Notes: generated by a model not told the origin, from the sequence alone. A DNA stretch of 64,000 bases from Qaidamihabitans albus (GCF_016464705.1 NZ_JAEHOB010000003.1:273599-337598), one strand, 5' to 3'. Counted from the first letter of the stretch, positions 15,910-25,247 are shown. Numbers and translations: made by a program.

Positions 15910-16542
15910 ATGACGGCGCTCGACCGGGCCGTCGGCGTGGCGCCGATCGTCGCGATCGTGCGGCTGCCCGGGGCGGACGGCCTCGTGTCCGCCGCGCGGG
16001 CAGTGCTCGCCGGTGGTGTGCGGGCGCTGGAGATCACCCTCACGACGCCCGGCGCCGCGGCGGCGGTGACCGAACTACGGGGCACCGTGGACGGCGACGT
16101 GGTCGTGGGCGCGGGCTCCGTCCGTACTCCCGCCGACGTCACCCGCGCCGTCGACGCGGGAGCGCAGTTCCTCGTCACCCCCACGACGCGGCCCGCCGTG
16201 CTCGACGCGGCCGCGGGCGTTGGCGTCCCGGCGGTCGCAGGCGGGTTCACCCCGTCCGAGCTCGACCTGGCCCGCGAACACGGGGCCGCGTACCAGAAGC
16301 TGTTCCCGGCGAGCGCCGTCTTCGCCGCGTACGTGCGGGAGGTACTGGCCCCCATGCCGGACCTGCGGATCGTGCCCACCGGCGGGATCACCGTCGAGCG
16401 GGTCGGCGAGTACCGGGACGCCGGGGCCGCCGCGGTCGCGGTCGGCTCGGCACTCGTCGACGCGCGCACCACCGCGGAACGGGACTGGGGCACGCTGACG
16501 CGGCGCGCGGAGGCGTTTGTCGCCGCGTGGGAGGACCGCTGA
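15910..16542 (+). CDS. eda: 2-keto-3-deoxy-6-phosphogluconate (KDPG/KDPGal) aldolase
   Basis: A 210-aa TIM-barrel class I aldolase that splits KDPG into pyruvate and glyceraldehyde-3-phosphate. Seen: VAIVRLPG, ALEITLTTPGA with the catalytic Glu, GAGSVRTPADV, and QKLFPA with the Schiff-base Lys, then PTGGITVERVGEY as phosphate-binding loop. ATG 15910 aligns with the family start; an upstream ATG at 15865 would add 15 unconvincing residues. Divergent from the PfkB kinase with only 14 nt between the start codons, so the two promoters must overlap the opposing genes. Converges on the ANTAR gene with a 4-nt gap. Confidence 0.9.
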   Translation: MTALDRAVGVAPIVAIVRLPGADGLVSAARAVLAGGVRALEITLTTPGAAAAVTELRGTVDGDVVVGAGSVRTPADVTRAVDAGAQFLVTPTTRPAVLDAAAGVGVPAVAGGFTPSELDLAREHGAAYQKLFPASAVFAAYVREVLAPMPDLRIVPTGGITVERVGEYRDAGAAAVAVGSALVDARTTAERDWGTLTRRAEAFVAAWEDR

Positions 16543-16546
16543 CCGG

Positions 16547-17251
16547 TCAGCGGGCCCCTGGGATCTCACCCGTCTTGTTGATCAGGCGGGCGACCTCGCG
16601 CAGCTTGACGTTGCGGACCTGCGAGGACTTCCGGAGGATGCCGAACGCCTCGTCCTCCGACACCTTGTGCCGCTCCATGACGATGCCCATCGCCTCCCCG
16701 ATGTCCTGCCGGGTGGCGATCGCGTCACGGAGCTGGGCGTCCCGCCTGGCGTTGGCGAGTCCGACCGCCGCGTGCGAGGCCAGCACCCAGCCGACCTGCT
16801 CGGAGTTTCCGGTGAACGCGGACGGCCTGCGCGAGTACAGGTCCAGCGCGCCGAGGTTCTCCTCGCCGGTGAACAACATGAAACCCATCATGCTGCCGAT
16901 GCCGAGCTCGCGCGCTCGCGGCGTGTACCGCGGCCAGCGGTGCGCCGTGGCGTTCAGATCGGCGATGCGGTAGACCTCTTCCTCGTCCCTGGCGGCGTCG
17001 AAGCACGGCCCCTCGCGCAGCTCGCCCTGGATCGTGTTGGAGTCGCGGGCCAGCCGCGAGGTCGCCGCCACGCTCTCGTACTCGTCTCCACGCACGACGA
17101 GAATGCTCGCGTCGTCGCAGCCTTCGATCACTCGCGTCGCGTGGTAGGCGATGCGGTCGAGGGTGCTCTGCACAGAAGCCTGGGCGAGCAGGTCCCTGGC
17201 CATCTCGGCCAGCGTGACCGCCAGCTTGTCCGAGTCCTCCTCGCCAGGCAT
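16547..17251 (-). CDS. GAF-ANTAR RNA-binding antitermination regulator
   Basis: A 234-aa protein. Residues ~10-155 form a GAF sensor domain (AYHATRVIEGCDDASILVV, PCFDAARDEEEVYRI, GFMLFTGEENLGALDLYS). Residues ~170-230 form an ANTAR domain (LRDAIATRQDIGEAMGIVM, then AFGILRKSSQVRNVKLREVA). ANTAR domains bind dual hairpins in nascent RNA to prevent termination. The ATG at 17251 was chosen because an earlier GTG would start inside the hairpin at 17262-17300. No classical two-hexaloop target was identified nearby, so its targets are unknown. Confidence 0.9.
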   Translation of the reverse strand: MPGEEDSDKLAVTLAEMARDLLAQASVQSTLDRIAYHATRVIEGCDDASILVVRGDEYESVAATSRLARDSNTIQGELREGPCFDAARDEEEVYRIADLNATAHRWPRYTPRARELGIGSMMGFMLFTGEENLGALDLYSRRPSAFTGNSEQVGWVLASHAAVGLANARRDAQLRDAIATRQDIGEAMGIVMERHKVSEDEAFGILRKSSQVRNVKLREVARLINKTGEIPGAR

Positions 17252-17261
17252 GTAAGGCGTC

Positions 17262-17300
17262 TTCCCCGGCCGCGCGGTCGGCAAACCGCGCGGCCGGGAA
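17262..17300 (-). terminator. Hairpin after the sugar ABC ATPase gene
   Basis: TTCCCCGGCCGCGCGG (17262-17277) pairs with CCGCGCGGCCGGGAA (17286-17300) with one bulged base and an 8-nt loop, 4 nt past the ABC ATPase stop. It also sits directly upstream of the ANTAR gene start, so it could be read as a leader hairpin of that gene. Confidence 0.6.
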
Positions 17301-17304
17301 GTGG

Positions 17305-18405
<1,101 letters not shown>

Positions 18406-18479
18406 GTCGCTCGCACCTTTCGTCGCTTCGTCGCGGGCGGACGACCTGTCTACCGGTCCCGGCGCTGCTTCTGCTATAG

Positions 18480-18504
18480 ATAATAAAGACATCATCTTTA
18501 CTAT
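18480..18504. promoter_or_regulatory. Probable ROK operator, ATAATAAAGA-N5-TCTTTACTAT
   Basis: A 10-bp inverted repeat with one mismatch and a 5-nt spacer, strikingly AT-rich against very GC-rich surroundings. It lies between the divergent ABC ATPase and ROK repressor genes, immediately before the ROK start. NagC/Mlc-type ROK repressors bind AT-rich dyads, so it is the likely control site for both genes. Confidence 0.65.
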
Positions 18505-18521
18505 TGCCGCGGAGAGTGCCT

Positions 18522-19706
18522 GTGACCGGCGCCGGAGGACAGACCGTCCGCCAGCACAACCTGGCCCTGCTGATGCGGCTGATCTGCGATTTCGCGCCGG
18601 CAACCAGGGTCGAGCTGGCCGAGCGCGCCGGGCTGACGAAGGTGACGGTCACCAACCTGGTCGCCGAGCTGGTGGACGCCGGGCTCGTGCACGACCTCGG
18701 CGTGACACAGCGCGGCGGTCCCGGGCGGCCGGCGAGCCGCGTCGCGCCCGATCCGCTCGGCCCCGTGGGCATCGGCCTCCAGGTGGAGGTCGACCACGTC
18801 GCCGGATGCGTGGTCGACCTGTCCGGGCGGGTGCGCCGCCGCGAGCTGCGGCGGGCGGACATCCGGCGGCTGTCCCCGGCCGAGGGCGTTCGCGCGGCGC
18901 GTCCGGTGCTGCGCCGCCTGTTCGATCACGCGACGACCGCGGGGCAGCTCGTGGCCGGGATCGGCGTCTCGGTTCCGGCGCTGTTCACGCGGGACCGGGA
19001 CGGCCAGCCGCTGGTGCGTGCCGTGCCCGCGCTCGGCTGGGGCGACGTCGACGTGCGCGGGCTCGTCGCGGCGGAACTCGACGCGATCGGCGCGCTCGGT
19101 GTCGGCGTCCGGGTGGGCGGCTCGGTGCGGTTCGCGGCGCAGGCGGAGTGCGGCGGGGACGGTGCCGTGCTGTACGTGGGCGGGGAGGCGGAGGTCGGTG
19201 CGGTGCTCGCAGGCGGCGGCGCCGGGCACCGCGGCGAGCCGGGCTCGCTCGGGCACGTGCCGGTGCGTCCCGGCGGCAGGGGGTGCCCGTGCGGCCGCAC
19301 CGGCTGCCTCGACCGTTACGCGGGGCGGGCGGCGATGGCGGAGGCCGCGAGGCTGCCGGAGACAGCCCTGCCGCGGTTGCTGTCCGGCACCGAGCCCTTC
19401 GCCGAGCGGGTGTTCGAGGGCGACGCGGCCGCCGGGCGAGCCGCGGCCGAGGCGGCGCGGACGCTGGCGGACGCCCTGGCCGCGCCGCTCGCCGTGCTCG
19501 ATCCCGCGGCGATCGTGCTCGGCGGAAGGCTGGCCGCGCTGGGGGAGGTGGTGCTGGAACCGCTCGGCGACCGGCTCGCCGAGCAGCACACCTGCCCGCC
19601 GCTGCACGCAGGCAGGCTGGGCCCCGACGCCGCGCTGCGCGGAGCGGCGTGGAGCGTGCTGGCCGATGTCGTCGCCGATCCGCTGGGCTGGTTCGAGAAG
19701 CCCTGA
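18522..19706 (+). CDS. ROK-family transcriptional repressor
   Basis: A 394-aa regulator. N-terminal winged helix (VRQHNLALLMRLI, RVELAERAGLTKVTVTNLVAEL), then a ROK sugar-kinase-like domain with GGEAEVGAVLAGG, GEPGSLGHV and the cysteine-containing zinc motif GCPCGRTGCLDRYA. Sugar-phosphate or sugar binding releases such repressors from DNA. Starts at 18516 and 18522 (both GTG) are possible; the latter has GGAGAG at proper spacing. It faces the sugar ABC ATPase gene, its likely target along with itself. Followed by a cluster of hairpins. Confidence 0.9.
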   Translation: MTGAGGQTVRQHNLALLMRLICDFAPATRVELAERAGLTKVTVTNLVAELVDAGLVHDLGVTQRGGPGRPASRVAPDPLGPVGIGLQVEVDHVAGCVVDLSGRVRRRELRRADIRRLSPAEGVRAARPVLRRLFDHATTAGQLVAGIGVSVPALFTRDRDGQPLVRAVPALGWGDVDVRGLVAAELDAIGALGVGVRVGGSVRFAAQAECGGDGAVLYVGGEAEVGAVLAGGGAGHRGEPGSLGHVPVRPGGRGCPCGRTGCLDRYAGRAAMAEAARLPETALPRLLSGTEPFAERVFEGDAAAGRAAAEAARTLADALAAPLAVLDPAAIVLGGRLAALGEVVLEPLGDRLAEQHTCPPLHAGRLGPDAALRGAAWSVLADVVADPLGWFEKP

Positions 19707-19709
19707 GTG

Positions 19710-19795
19710 CCGCGAGTCCCCCGTCCAAGCACGCGAGTTCCGCGTTCGCGATGCCGCGAGTGCGCAACTCGCGGGCCTGAGTGCGGGACTCGCGG
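19710..19795 (+). terminator. Nested hairpin cluster downstream of the ROK gene
   Basis: CCGCGAGTCCC (19710-19720) is perfectly complementary to GGGACTCGCGG (19785-19795). Inside the loop a second perfect stem CCGCGAGT-GCGCA-ACTCGCGG lies at 19754-19774. The words GAGTGC and CGAGT recur as in the 44-nt palindromes, but the layout differs. Probably a terminator; it could also be a decayed repeat array. The rest of the 175-nt gap shows no gene. Confidence 0.5.
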
Positions 19796-19881
19796 CCGGT
19801 CGTGTTTGCCCGCGCCGATCCCGGGTAACTCCGGCGCCGCGGTTCTGGACGAGTGCGAGCGGTCCGCCGAGAGGGGACGCG

Positions 19882-20733
19882 ATGACGTTGCTGATGGGTG
19901 GCGTGGCCTATGACCCGAAGGTCGTCACCATCTGGGCCGGGTTCCGCGACTGGCTGCGGGCCCACGATCTGGACTACGACTTCGTGCTCTACTCGAACTA
20001 CGAGCGGCAGGCGGAGGACCTGGTGGCAGGCCGGCTCGACGCCGCCTGGAACTCGCCGCTCGCGTGGCTGCGCTGCGAAAGGCTGGCCGCGGCCGCGGGC
20101 CGCCGGGTCGACCCGCTCGTCATGCGGGACACCGACCGCGACCTCACGTCCGTGCTGCTCGTGCGCGCCGACTCCGGCTGCGCGACGGTGGCGGACCTCA
20201 AGGGCCGCACGGTCGCGCTCGGCGCCGTCGACTCGCCGCAGGCCACGCTGATCCCGGCAACGTTCCTCCGCCGGGAGGGCCTCGTCCCCGGCGAGGACGT
20301 CACGATCCGCCGGTTCGACGTGGGCGTCGGCCTGCACGGCGACCACATCGGCGGTGAGCGCGACGCCGTGCGGGCGCTGCTGGCCGGCGAGGTCGACGCG
20401 GCCGCCGTCGTCGACGCCAACCACCTGCTGTTCGGTCAGGAGGGCACCCTGCCGCCCGGCAGCACCCGCGTGCTCGCGCAGACGCCGCCCTACGACCACT
20501 GCAACATGACCGTCGTCGACACCGCGCCCGAGGAACCGGTGCGGCGCTTCGGTGAGCTGCTGCTCTCCATGTCGTACGCGGACCCCGCGATGCGTCCACT
20601 GCTGGACCTCGAAGGGCTGTCGCGCTGGGAGGACGGGCGCACCGGCGGGTACGGCGCGCTGGCGGTGGCCGTCGACGAAACCGGCTTCTACGACGCCGAG
20701 GGCCGCGTCACCGCGCCGGAGTACGTGCCGTGA
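19882..20733 (+). CDS. PhnD-like periplasmic-binding-fold protein without a signal peptide
   Basis: A 283-aa protein resembling phosphate/phosphonate-type binding proteins: MGGVAYDPKVVTIWAGF at the start, DLVAGRLDAAWNSPLAWLR, a hinge-like VADLKGRTVALGAVDSPQA, then LLAGEVDAAAVVDANH. There is no Sec signal, lipobox or Tat motif, and no permease or ATPase gene follows, so it is probably cytosolic. Binding-protein folds have been recruited as enzymes elsewhere (MqnA/MqnD, Thi5), and a similar change is possible here. ATG 19882 follows GAGGGG. It overlaps the next gene by one base, indicating tight coupling with the TusA-like/ferritin-like fusion. Function unknown. Confidence 0.75.
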   Translation: MTLLMGGVAYDPKVVTIWAGFRDWLRAHDLDYDFVLYSNYERQAEDLVAGRLDAAWNSPLAWLRCERLAAAAGRRVDPLVMRDTDRDLTSVLLVRADSGCATVADLKGRTVALGAVDSPQATLIPATFLRREGLVPGEDVTIRRFDVGVGLHGDHIGGERDAVRALLAGEVDAAAVVDANHLLFGQEGTLPPGSTRVLAQTPPYDHCNMTVVDTAPEEPVRRFGELLLSMSYADPAMRPLLDLEGLSRWEDGRTGGYGALAVAVDETGFYDAEGRVTAPEYVP

Positions 20734-21935
20734 TGGCGCCGCGCGTGCTCGACCTGCGAGGTCTGTCCTTCGAAAGTGGCGCGCACCTGCTGGTTCAGCG
20801 TGCGCTGCGCGATCTCGCGCCCGGCCAGCGGCTCGGCGTGACCGGCGCCGATCCGGCGCTCGAGGTGCACCTGCGCGCATGGTGCCGCAGGCACGGGCAC
20901 CGCGTCCGGTCGCCAGAGACCGAGGGCGAGCGGGACGCGCGGGCCTGGATCGAGCGGGGCAGCGCCGACCTCGACCGGTGGGCGGATGCCGAGCGGGCCG
21001 GAGGGCCGTCCGCCGCGGACACGGTCGCCACCCCGCCGGGGCACTGGGGGCTCGCGGCGCGCGGCGCGCTGGTGGAGTCCGGCGGGCCGGAGCCGCCGTT
21101 CGACCTCAACCACCGCGACCTGGTGTGGGCGGAGATCGCGCCGTCGCTGTACCGGCACGCCGCGTCCGCGCAGTGGGATCCGGAGACGGCCGTCGACTGG
21201 GGCAGCGAGTTCGCGCTGCCCGACGAGATCGAGCGGGCCGTGGTGCAGGTGATGACCTATCTCGTGGAGAATGAGCAGGCTGCCCTGGTCGTACCGGCGA
21301 GGCTGCTCGCCCGGATCCATCCGCACTTTCGTGAGGTGATGCAACTGCTCGCCGTGCAGGCCGCCGACGAGGCGCGGCACGTCGACGTGTTCACCCGGAG
21401 GGCCCTGCTCAGCGGCGGTGAGCTGGGCACGTCGTCGGTGAGCGGCAGGGAGTCGCTGGAGACGCTGCTCACCGAACCGGACTTCTCGCTGGCGTCCTTC
21501 CTGCTCTCCGTGCTGGGCGAGGGCAGCTTCCTCAACCTGCTGGAGTTCCTGGACACCAACGCGCCCGACCCGGTGACCCGCCAGGTGACCGCCCTCGCGC
21601 GCCGGGACGAGGCGCGGCATGTCGCGTTCGGCGTCGCCCATCTGCACCATCAGTCCACGCTCGACCCCGCGCTGCGCTCGCGGCTGCGGGCCGCGGTGGA
21701 GCGGCGGCACGACTCGTTGCAGGACACCGCGGGCCTCAACCAGGACGTGTTCGACTCGCTGGTGGTCCTCGCCGCGGGTGAATGGACTCCGGACGCGATC
21801 GCGCGTGGCTGGGAGAAGGTGCGGAAACTGCAGGAGGAGATGGACGACGGCAGGCAGCGGCGGCTGGTGCACCTCGGCTTCCCCGGCGACGAGGCCGCCG
21901 AGCTGTCCCGGCTGCACACCCGCAACTTCATGTAG
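20733..21935 (+). CDS. TusA-like domain fused to ferritin-like diiron protein
   Basis: A 400-aa protein. Residues ~1-60 match the TusA/SirA fold (RVLDLRGLSFESGAHLLVQR, later LGVTGADPALEVHLRAWCRR), but the catalytic Cys-Pro-x-Pro is replaced by SFES, so sulfur transfer by the usual cysteine is not possible. Residues ~140-390 are a ferritin-like four-helix bundle with two EARH motifs (AADEARHVDVF and RRDEARHVAFGVAH) plus Glu in YLVENEQAALVV, consistent with a diiron site as in N-oxygenases or desaturase-like enzymes. ATG 20733 overlaps the stop of the PhnD-like gene by one base. Likely a redox enzyme acting on something the PhnD-like partner binds; that is inference. Confidence 0.78.
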   Translation: MAPRVLDLRGLSFESGAHLLVQRALRDLAPGQRLGVTGADPALEVHLRAWCRRHGHRVRSPETEGERDARAWIERGSADLDRWADAERAGGPSAADTVATPPGHWGLAARGALVESGGPEPPFDLNHRDLVWAEIAPSLYRHAASAQWDPETAVDWGSEFALPDEIERAVVQVMTYLVENEQAALVVPARLLARIHPHFREVMQLLAVQAADEARHVDVFTRRALLSGGELGTSSVSGRESLETLLTEPDFSLASFLLSVLGEGSFLNLLEFLDTNAPDPVTRQVTALARRDEARHVAFGVAHLHHQSTLDPALRSRLRAAVERRHDSLQDTAGLNQDVFDSLVVLAAGEWTPDAIARGWEKVRKLQEEMDDGRQRRLVHLGFPGDEAAELSRLHTRNFM

Positions 21936-21945
21936 CCCGCCGCCC

Positions 21946-21989
21946 TCGTGAGTGCGTAACAGTGTTCTAACTCGCGTAGCCACTCACGA
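21946..21989. repeat. 44-nt intergenic palindrome, copy 2 (most degenerate)
   Basis: Conserved outer arms TCGTGAGTG and CACTCACGA and the right core TTCTAACTCG are intact; the left core is altered (AGTGTT rather than CGAGTT). Flanking CCC and GGG extend the stem. It lies 11 nt after the ferritin-like fusion gene and before cmtR, between genes in tandem. Confidence 0.8.
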
Positions 21990-22031
21990 GGGGAGGTGGC
22001 GCATGTCATCCAACGCTGTATTGTTTTGCAT

Positions 22032-22376
22032 GTGCTGACCTATGAGACACGCGAGTCGGCGCTGGCCAGGCTCGGCCGCGCGCTGGCCGACCCCACCCGG
22101 TGCCGGATCCTCGTCGCGCTGCTGGACGGGCAGCGCTACCCGGGCAAGCTGGCGGCTCAGCTCGGTCTGAGCCGGTCGAACGTCTCCAACCACCTGTCGT
22201 GCCTGCGCGGCTGCGGCCTCGTGGTCGCCTCCTACGAGGGCAGGCAGGTGCGCTACGAGCTGGCCGACCCGCACCTTGAGCGGGCGCTCGGCGAGCTGTT
22301 GCAGGTGGTGCTCGCGGTGGACCCGGTCGAGGACTGCGTCGACGATCTGCCGCCCGTCCCGGCGGAGGCCCCGTGA
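22032..22376 (+). CDS. cmtR: CmtR-type Cd(II)/Pb(II)-sensing ArsR-family repressor
   Basis: A 114-aa winged-helix repressor very close in sequence to M. tuberculosis CmtR (RESALARLGRALADPTRCRI, SNVSNHLSCLRGCGLVV). The two recognition-helix cysteines corresponding to Cys57 and Cys61 are present in SCLRGCG, and a C-terminal Cys (VEDCVDDL) matches the third ligand Cys102. GTG 22032 gives the start that aligns with the mycobacterial protein. It overlaps the CDF gene by 4 nt, forming a cmtR-led operon of four genes. Expected to release the operon when Cd(II) or Pb(II) binds. Confidence 0.92.
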   Translation: MLTYETRESALARLGRALADPTRCRILVALLDGQRYPGKLAAQLGLSRSNVSNHLSCLRGCGLVVASYEGRQVRYELADPHLERALGELLQVVLAVDPVEDCVDDLPPVPAEAP

Positions 22377-23053
22377 CAGCCATCTCGCCGGATCGCCGCG
22401 CACTGCTCTCTCGGCGGGTGCGGTGGCTGGTCGCGGCCACGATCACCTACAACGTCGTGGAGGCGATCGTCGCGATCTCCGCGGGCGCGCTGGCATCCTC
22501 GGCCGCGCTGATCGGCTTCGGCCTCGATTCGGTGATCGAGGTCGCGTCCGCGGCGGCGGTCGCCTGGCAGTTCGCCGGCGCTGATCCCGAGGCCAGGGAA
22601 CGCATCGCGCTGCGGGTGATCGCGGTGTCCTTCTTCGTGCTGGCCGCCTACGTCGCCGTGGAGTCCGTGCGCTCGCTGTTCGGTGGTGCCGCGGCCGAGG
22701 CGTCCCCGGTGGGGATCGGGCTCGCGGCGTTGTCGCTGGCGATCATGCCCGTGCTGTCCTACACCCAGCGCAGGGCAGGCCGGGAGCTGGGCTCGGCGAG
22801 CGCGGTCGCCGATTCCAAGCAGACCCTGCTCTGCACCTACCTGTCCGCGGTGCTGCTCGTCGGGCTGCTGCTCAACGCCCTGTTCGGCTGGGCGTGGGCC
22901 GACCCGATCGCCGCGCTGGTCATCGGCGCGGTCGCGCTCAAGGAGGGCCGCGAGGCCTGGCGCGGCGAGCACTGCTGCACGCCGATCCCCACGGCGGCCG
23001 CGAGGGAGTCCGGCGACGGCTGCCGCGACGACTGCTGCGACGAGGACCGGTGA
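22373..23053 (+). CDS. Cation diffusion facilitator-like transporter with Cys/His-rich tail
   Basis: A 226-aa membrane protein with about five to six helices: VRWLVAATITYNVVEAIVAI, a zinc-site helix GFGLDSVIEVASAAAV, then AVADSKQTLLCTYLSAVLL carrying the second metal-site Asp, and WADPIAALVIGAVALKEG. This is the layout of CDF proteins lacking the long cytosolic domain. The C-terminus is a polar tail with EHCCTP and CRDDCCDED, likely metal binding. GTG start at 22373 in a GTGA overlap with cmtR. Control by CmtR suggests Cd/Pb/Zn efflux. Confidence 0.88.
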   Translation: MTAISPDRRALLSRRVRWLVAATITYNVVEAIVAISAGALASSAALIGFGLDSVIEVASAAAVAWQFAGADPEARERIALRVIAVSFFVLAAYVAVESVRSLFGGAAAEASPVGIGLAALSLAIMPVLSYTQRRAGRELGSASAVADSKQTLLCTYLSAVLLVGLLLNALFGWAWADPIAALVIGAVALKEGREAWRGEHCCTPIPTAAARESGDGCRDDCCDEDR

Positions 23054-24339
23054 CCGTCCGCCGCTGCCAGGTCGTGGTCGCCGGTGCCGGGCTGGCCGGG
23101 CTGACCGCCGCCGATGCCCTGACCGGCGCCGGTGCCGATGTGCGCGTGCTCGAAGCCGCTCCGGCGGTCGGCGGGCGCGTGCGCGGTGCGGCCGTGTCTT
23201 CCGGACCGGTCGTGGACACCGGCGCCGAGTTCGTGGGGCACAACCATCGACGGCTGCGGGCACTGCTGGCGGAACTCGGGCTGCGCACCGAACCGTCCGG
23301 CCTCGGCCGGGCGCCGGTGCTGTGGCGGCTGCCCGGGGGTTCGCGGGTCTCCCGGGTACCGCCGGTGCCCGTGGCCGAACTGGCCCGGCTCGGGCGCGGC
23401 TGGTGGCGGCTGCGCCGCGGGGCCCTTGCGCTGGATCCCGGCAGTCCCTGGCGCTCACCCGAGGCCGCCGGGCTCGACGAGTCGAGCCTGACCGAGTGGC
23501 TCGCCGCGCGGGGCGTCGGCCGGGCCGGTCTCGACGTCACCGAGGCGGTGCTCGGAGGGTTCGCCACGGTTCCCGCGGACCGGCTGTCCGCGGCACATGC
23601 CGCCTGGTGGATCGCGGCCGCGCGCGGCCTGCTCGCCGCACTCCGCTCCGGCCAGGAGCGGATCGTCACGGGCGGCGCTCACCGGCTTCCGCCGTCGCTC
23701 GCCGGGCGGCTGCGGCACGGCGTGCGGACGGGTAACCCGGTGCACGCCTTGCTGGAGCACGCACGTGGCGTCGAGGTGCGTACCGCCGAGGAGACCTGGG
23801 CCGCCGATGCCGCGATCGTGGCACTGCCGGTGCCCGCCCTGCGTGCGGTCGAGCTGGACCCTGCTCCGCCCGCGCCGTGGCGGGCGGCGGTCGAGGCGCT
23901 GCGCTACGGCAGCGCTGTCAAGATCGCAGCGGTGAGCACGGTGCCACCACCCGTGACGCACCGCGCCGTGCTCGGCGGGCATCCGCTGGCCGTCGCGTGG
24001 CGGCACGGTCGCACGCTGGCCGGGATGGGCACGACCGGCGCGCCCACCGCCGCCGACCTGGCGGCCGCGTTCGGCCTGCGGGCCGGTGACCTCGCCGGTG
24101 TCGTGTGCACCGACTGGACCAGGGAGCCGCACATCGGTGGCAGCTACCTCGCCTGCGCGCCCGGCCAGCTCACCGGCCACGTCGCCGCGCTGGCCGGCGG
24201 TGACACCCGGCGGATCCGGTTCGCCGGCACCGAGCGCGGCGGCTGGCCCAACTCGATGGAGGGGGCGGTCCGGTCCGGCCAGGCCGCCGCGCGCCAGGTC
24301 CTCGGTGGTGCGTACGGTTATTGGTCCGACTTTTCCTGA
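23050..24339 (+). CDS. FAD-dependent amine oxidase-like flavoprotein
   Basis: A 429-aa protein with an N-terminal FAD site (VVVAGAGLAGLTAADAL) and the second amine-oxidase signature VLEAAPAVGGRVRG; near the C-terminus IRFAGTERGGWPNSMEGAVRSG is the conserved FAD-contacting end of the MAO/PAO family. GTG 23050 overlaps the CDF stop by 4 nt. Substrate unknown. Its place between a metal exporter and an aminopropyltransferase-like protein in a cmtR-led operon hints at polyamine or amine chemistry, but this is speculative. Confidence 0.85.
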   Translation: MTVRRCQVVVAGAGLAGLTAADALTGAGADVRVLEAAPAVGGRVRGAAVSSGPVVDTGAEFVGHNHRRLRALLAELGLRTEPSGLGRAPVLWRLPGGSRVSRVPPVPVAELARLGRGWWRLRRGALALDPGSPWRSPEAAGLDESSLTEWLAARGVGRAGLDVTEAVLGGFATVPADRLSAAHAAWWIAAARGLLAALRSGQERIVTGGAHRLPPSLAGRLRHGVRTGNPVHALLEHARGVEVRTAEETWAADAAIVALPVPALRAVELDPAPPAPWRAAVEALRYGSAVKIAAVSTVPPPVTHRAVLGGHPLAVAWRHGRTLAGMGTTGAPTAADLAAAFGLRAGDLAGVVCTDWTREPHIGGSYLACAPGQLTGHVAALAGGDTRRIRFAGTERGGWPNSMEGAVRSGQAAARQVLGGAYGYWSDFS

Positions 24340-24358
24340 CACGAAGGGAGCAGGGCAG

Positions 24359-25234
24359 TTGACCGAGTTCGACGGTGAACGGGTGCTCCGGGAGCCGCTG
24401 ATGCCCGGGCTGTCACAACTGTGGGAACTCGACGACGTGTTGTGGGAGGGCGACACGGCCTACCAGCACGTGGCGTTCGCGAAGACGGCCCAGGGCGTGT
24501 CGATGTTCTGCGACAACGACCCGCAGAGCACCGAACTCGCCCAGCTGCACTACCACGAGGCGCTGCTGGTGCCCGCGCTGCTGCTCGCCGAACAGGTCGA
24601 CCGGGTGCTCGTCGTGGGCTCCAGCGAAGGCGTGATCAGCCAGATCGCCGTGCGGGCCGGGGCGAAGCAGGTCGATCACGTGGACATCGACCGCGAGGCC
24701 GTGCGGCTGTGCGCCGAACTGCTGCCCTACGGCTACACCCCGGACGAGCTGGCCAGGGCCGAGCGCGGTGAAGGGCCGGTCCGGATGCACTACGCCGATG
24801 GCTGGGAGTTCGTCCGGCTGGCCGCGGAATCCAGTGTGGACAAGTACGACATCGTTGTCGCCGACCTGCCCGGCGAGCGCGAGGACGACGCGCAGCACAA
24901 CCGGCTGTTCGGCACGGACTTCCTCGGCCTGTGCCGCTCCGCGCTCACCGAGGGCGGCGTGGTGTGCTCCCAGGTCGGCTGCCCGACATTGTGGCTGAAC
25001 ACCATGCTGCGACGGTCCTGGCAGCGGTTCAACGACGTGTTCGGCACGGTCGCCTACTACGGCTCCGACGAGTTCGACTGGGGATTCCTGTGCGGCCGCG
25101 GGGACGAGATCGCCGATCCGACCGCCCTGATGGTCGAACGGCTGCCCGCCTGCGGCTACCGCCCGGCGACGCTGGATGCCAAGGCGCTGGTCGGCGGCAG
25201 TGTCCTGCCGTACAGCGTGCGGCACGCGCGCTGA
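24359..25234 (+). CDS. Spermidine/spermine synthase-like (aminopropyltransferase-fold) protein
   Basis: A 291-aa Rossmann-fold protein of the spermidine synthase family: FDGERVLREPLMPG, NDPQSTELAQLHYHEALLVPALL, nucleotide loop VLVVGSSEGVISQIAVRAG, acidic DHVDIDREAVRLC and VVADLPGEREDD. In true spermidine synthases the loop is GGGDGG and the catalytic Asp lies in DSSDP; here these read VGSSEG and ADLPGE, so a different methyl- or aminopropyl-type transfer is possible. The TTG start at 24359 follows AAGGGAG. Last gene of the cmtR operon, 19 nt after the amine oxidase, ending before palindrome copy 3. Confidence 0.8.
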   Translation: MTEFDGERVLREPLMPGLSQLWELDDVLWEGDTAYQHVAFAKTAQGVSMFCDNDPQSTELAQLHYHEALLVPALLLAEQVDRVLVVGSSEGVISQIAVRAGAKQVDHVDIDREAVRLCAELLPYGYTPDELARAERGEGPVRMHYADGWEFVRLAAESSVDKYDIVVADLPGEREDDAQHNRLFGTDFLGLCRSALTEGGVVCSQVGCPTLWLNTMLRRSWQRFNDVFGTVAYYGSDEFDWGFLCGRGDEIADPTALMVERLPACGYRPATLDAKALVGGSVLPYSVRHAR

Positions 25235-25247
25235 CGTCACCCCCGCC

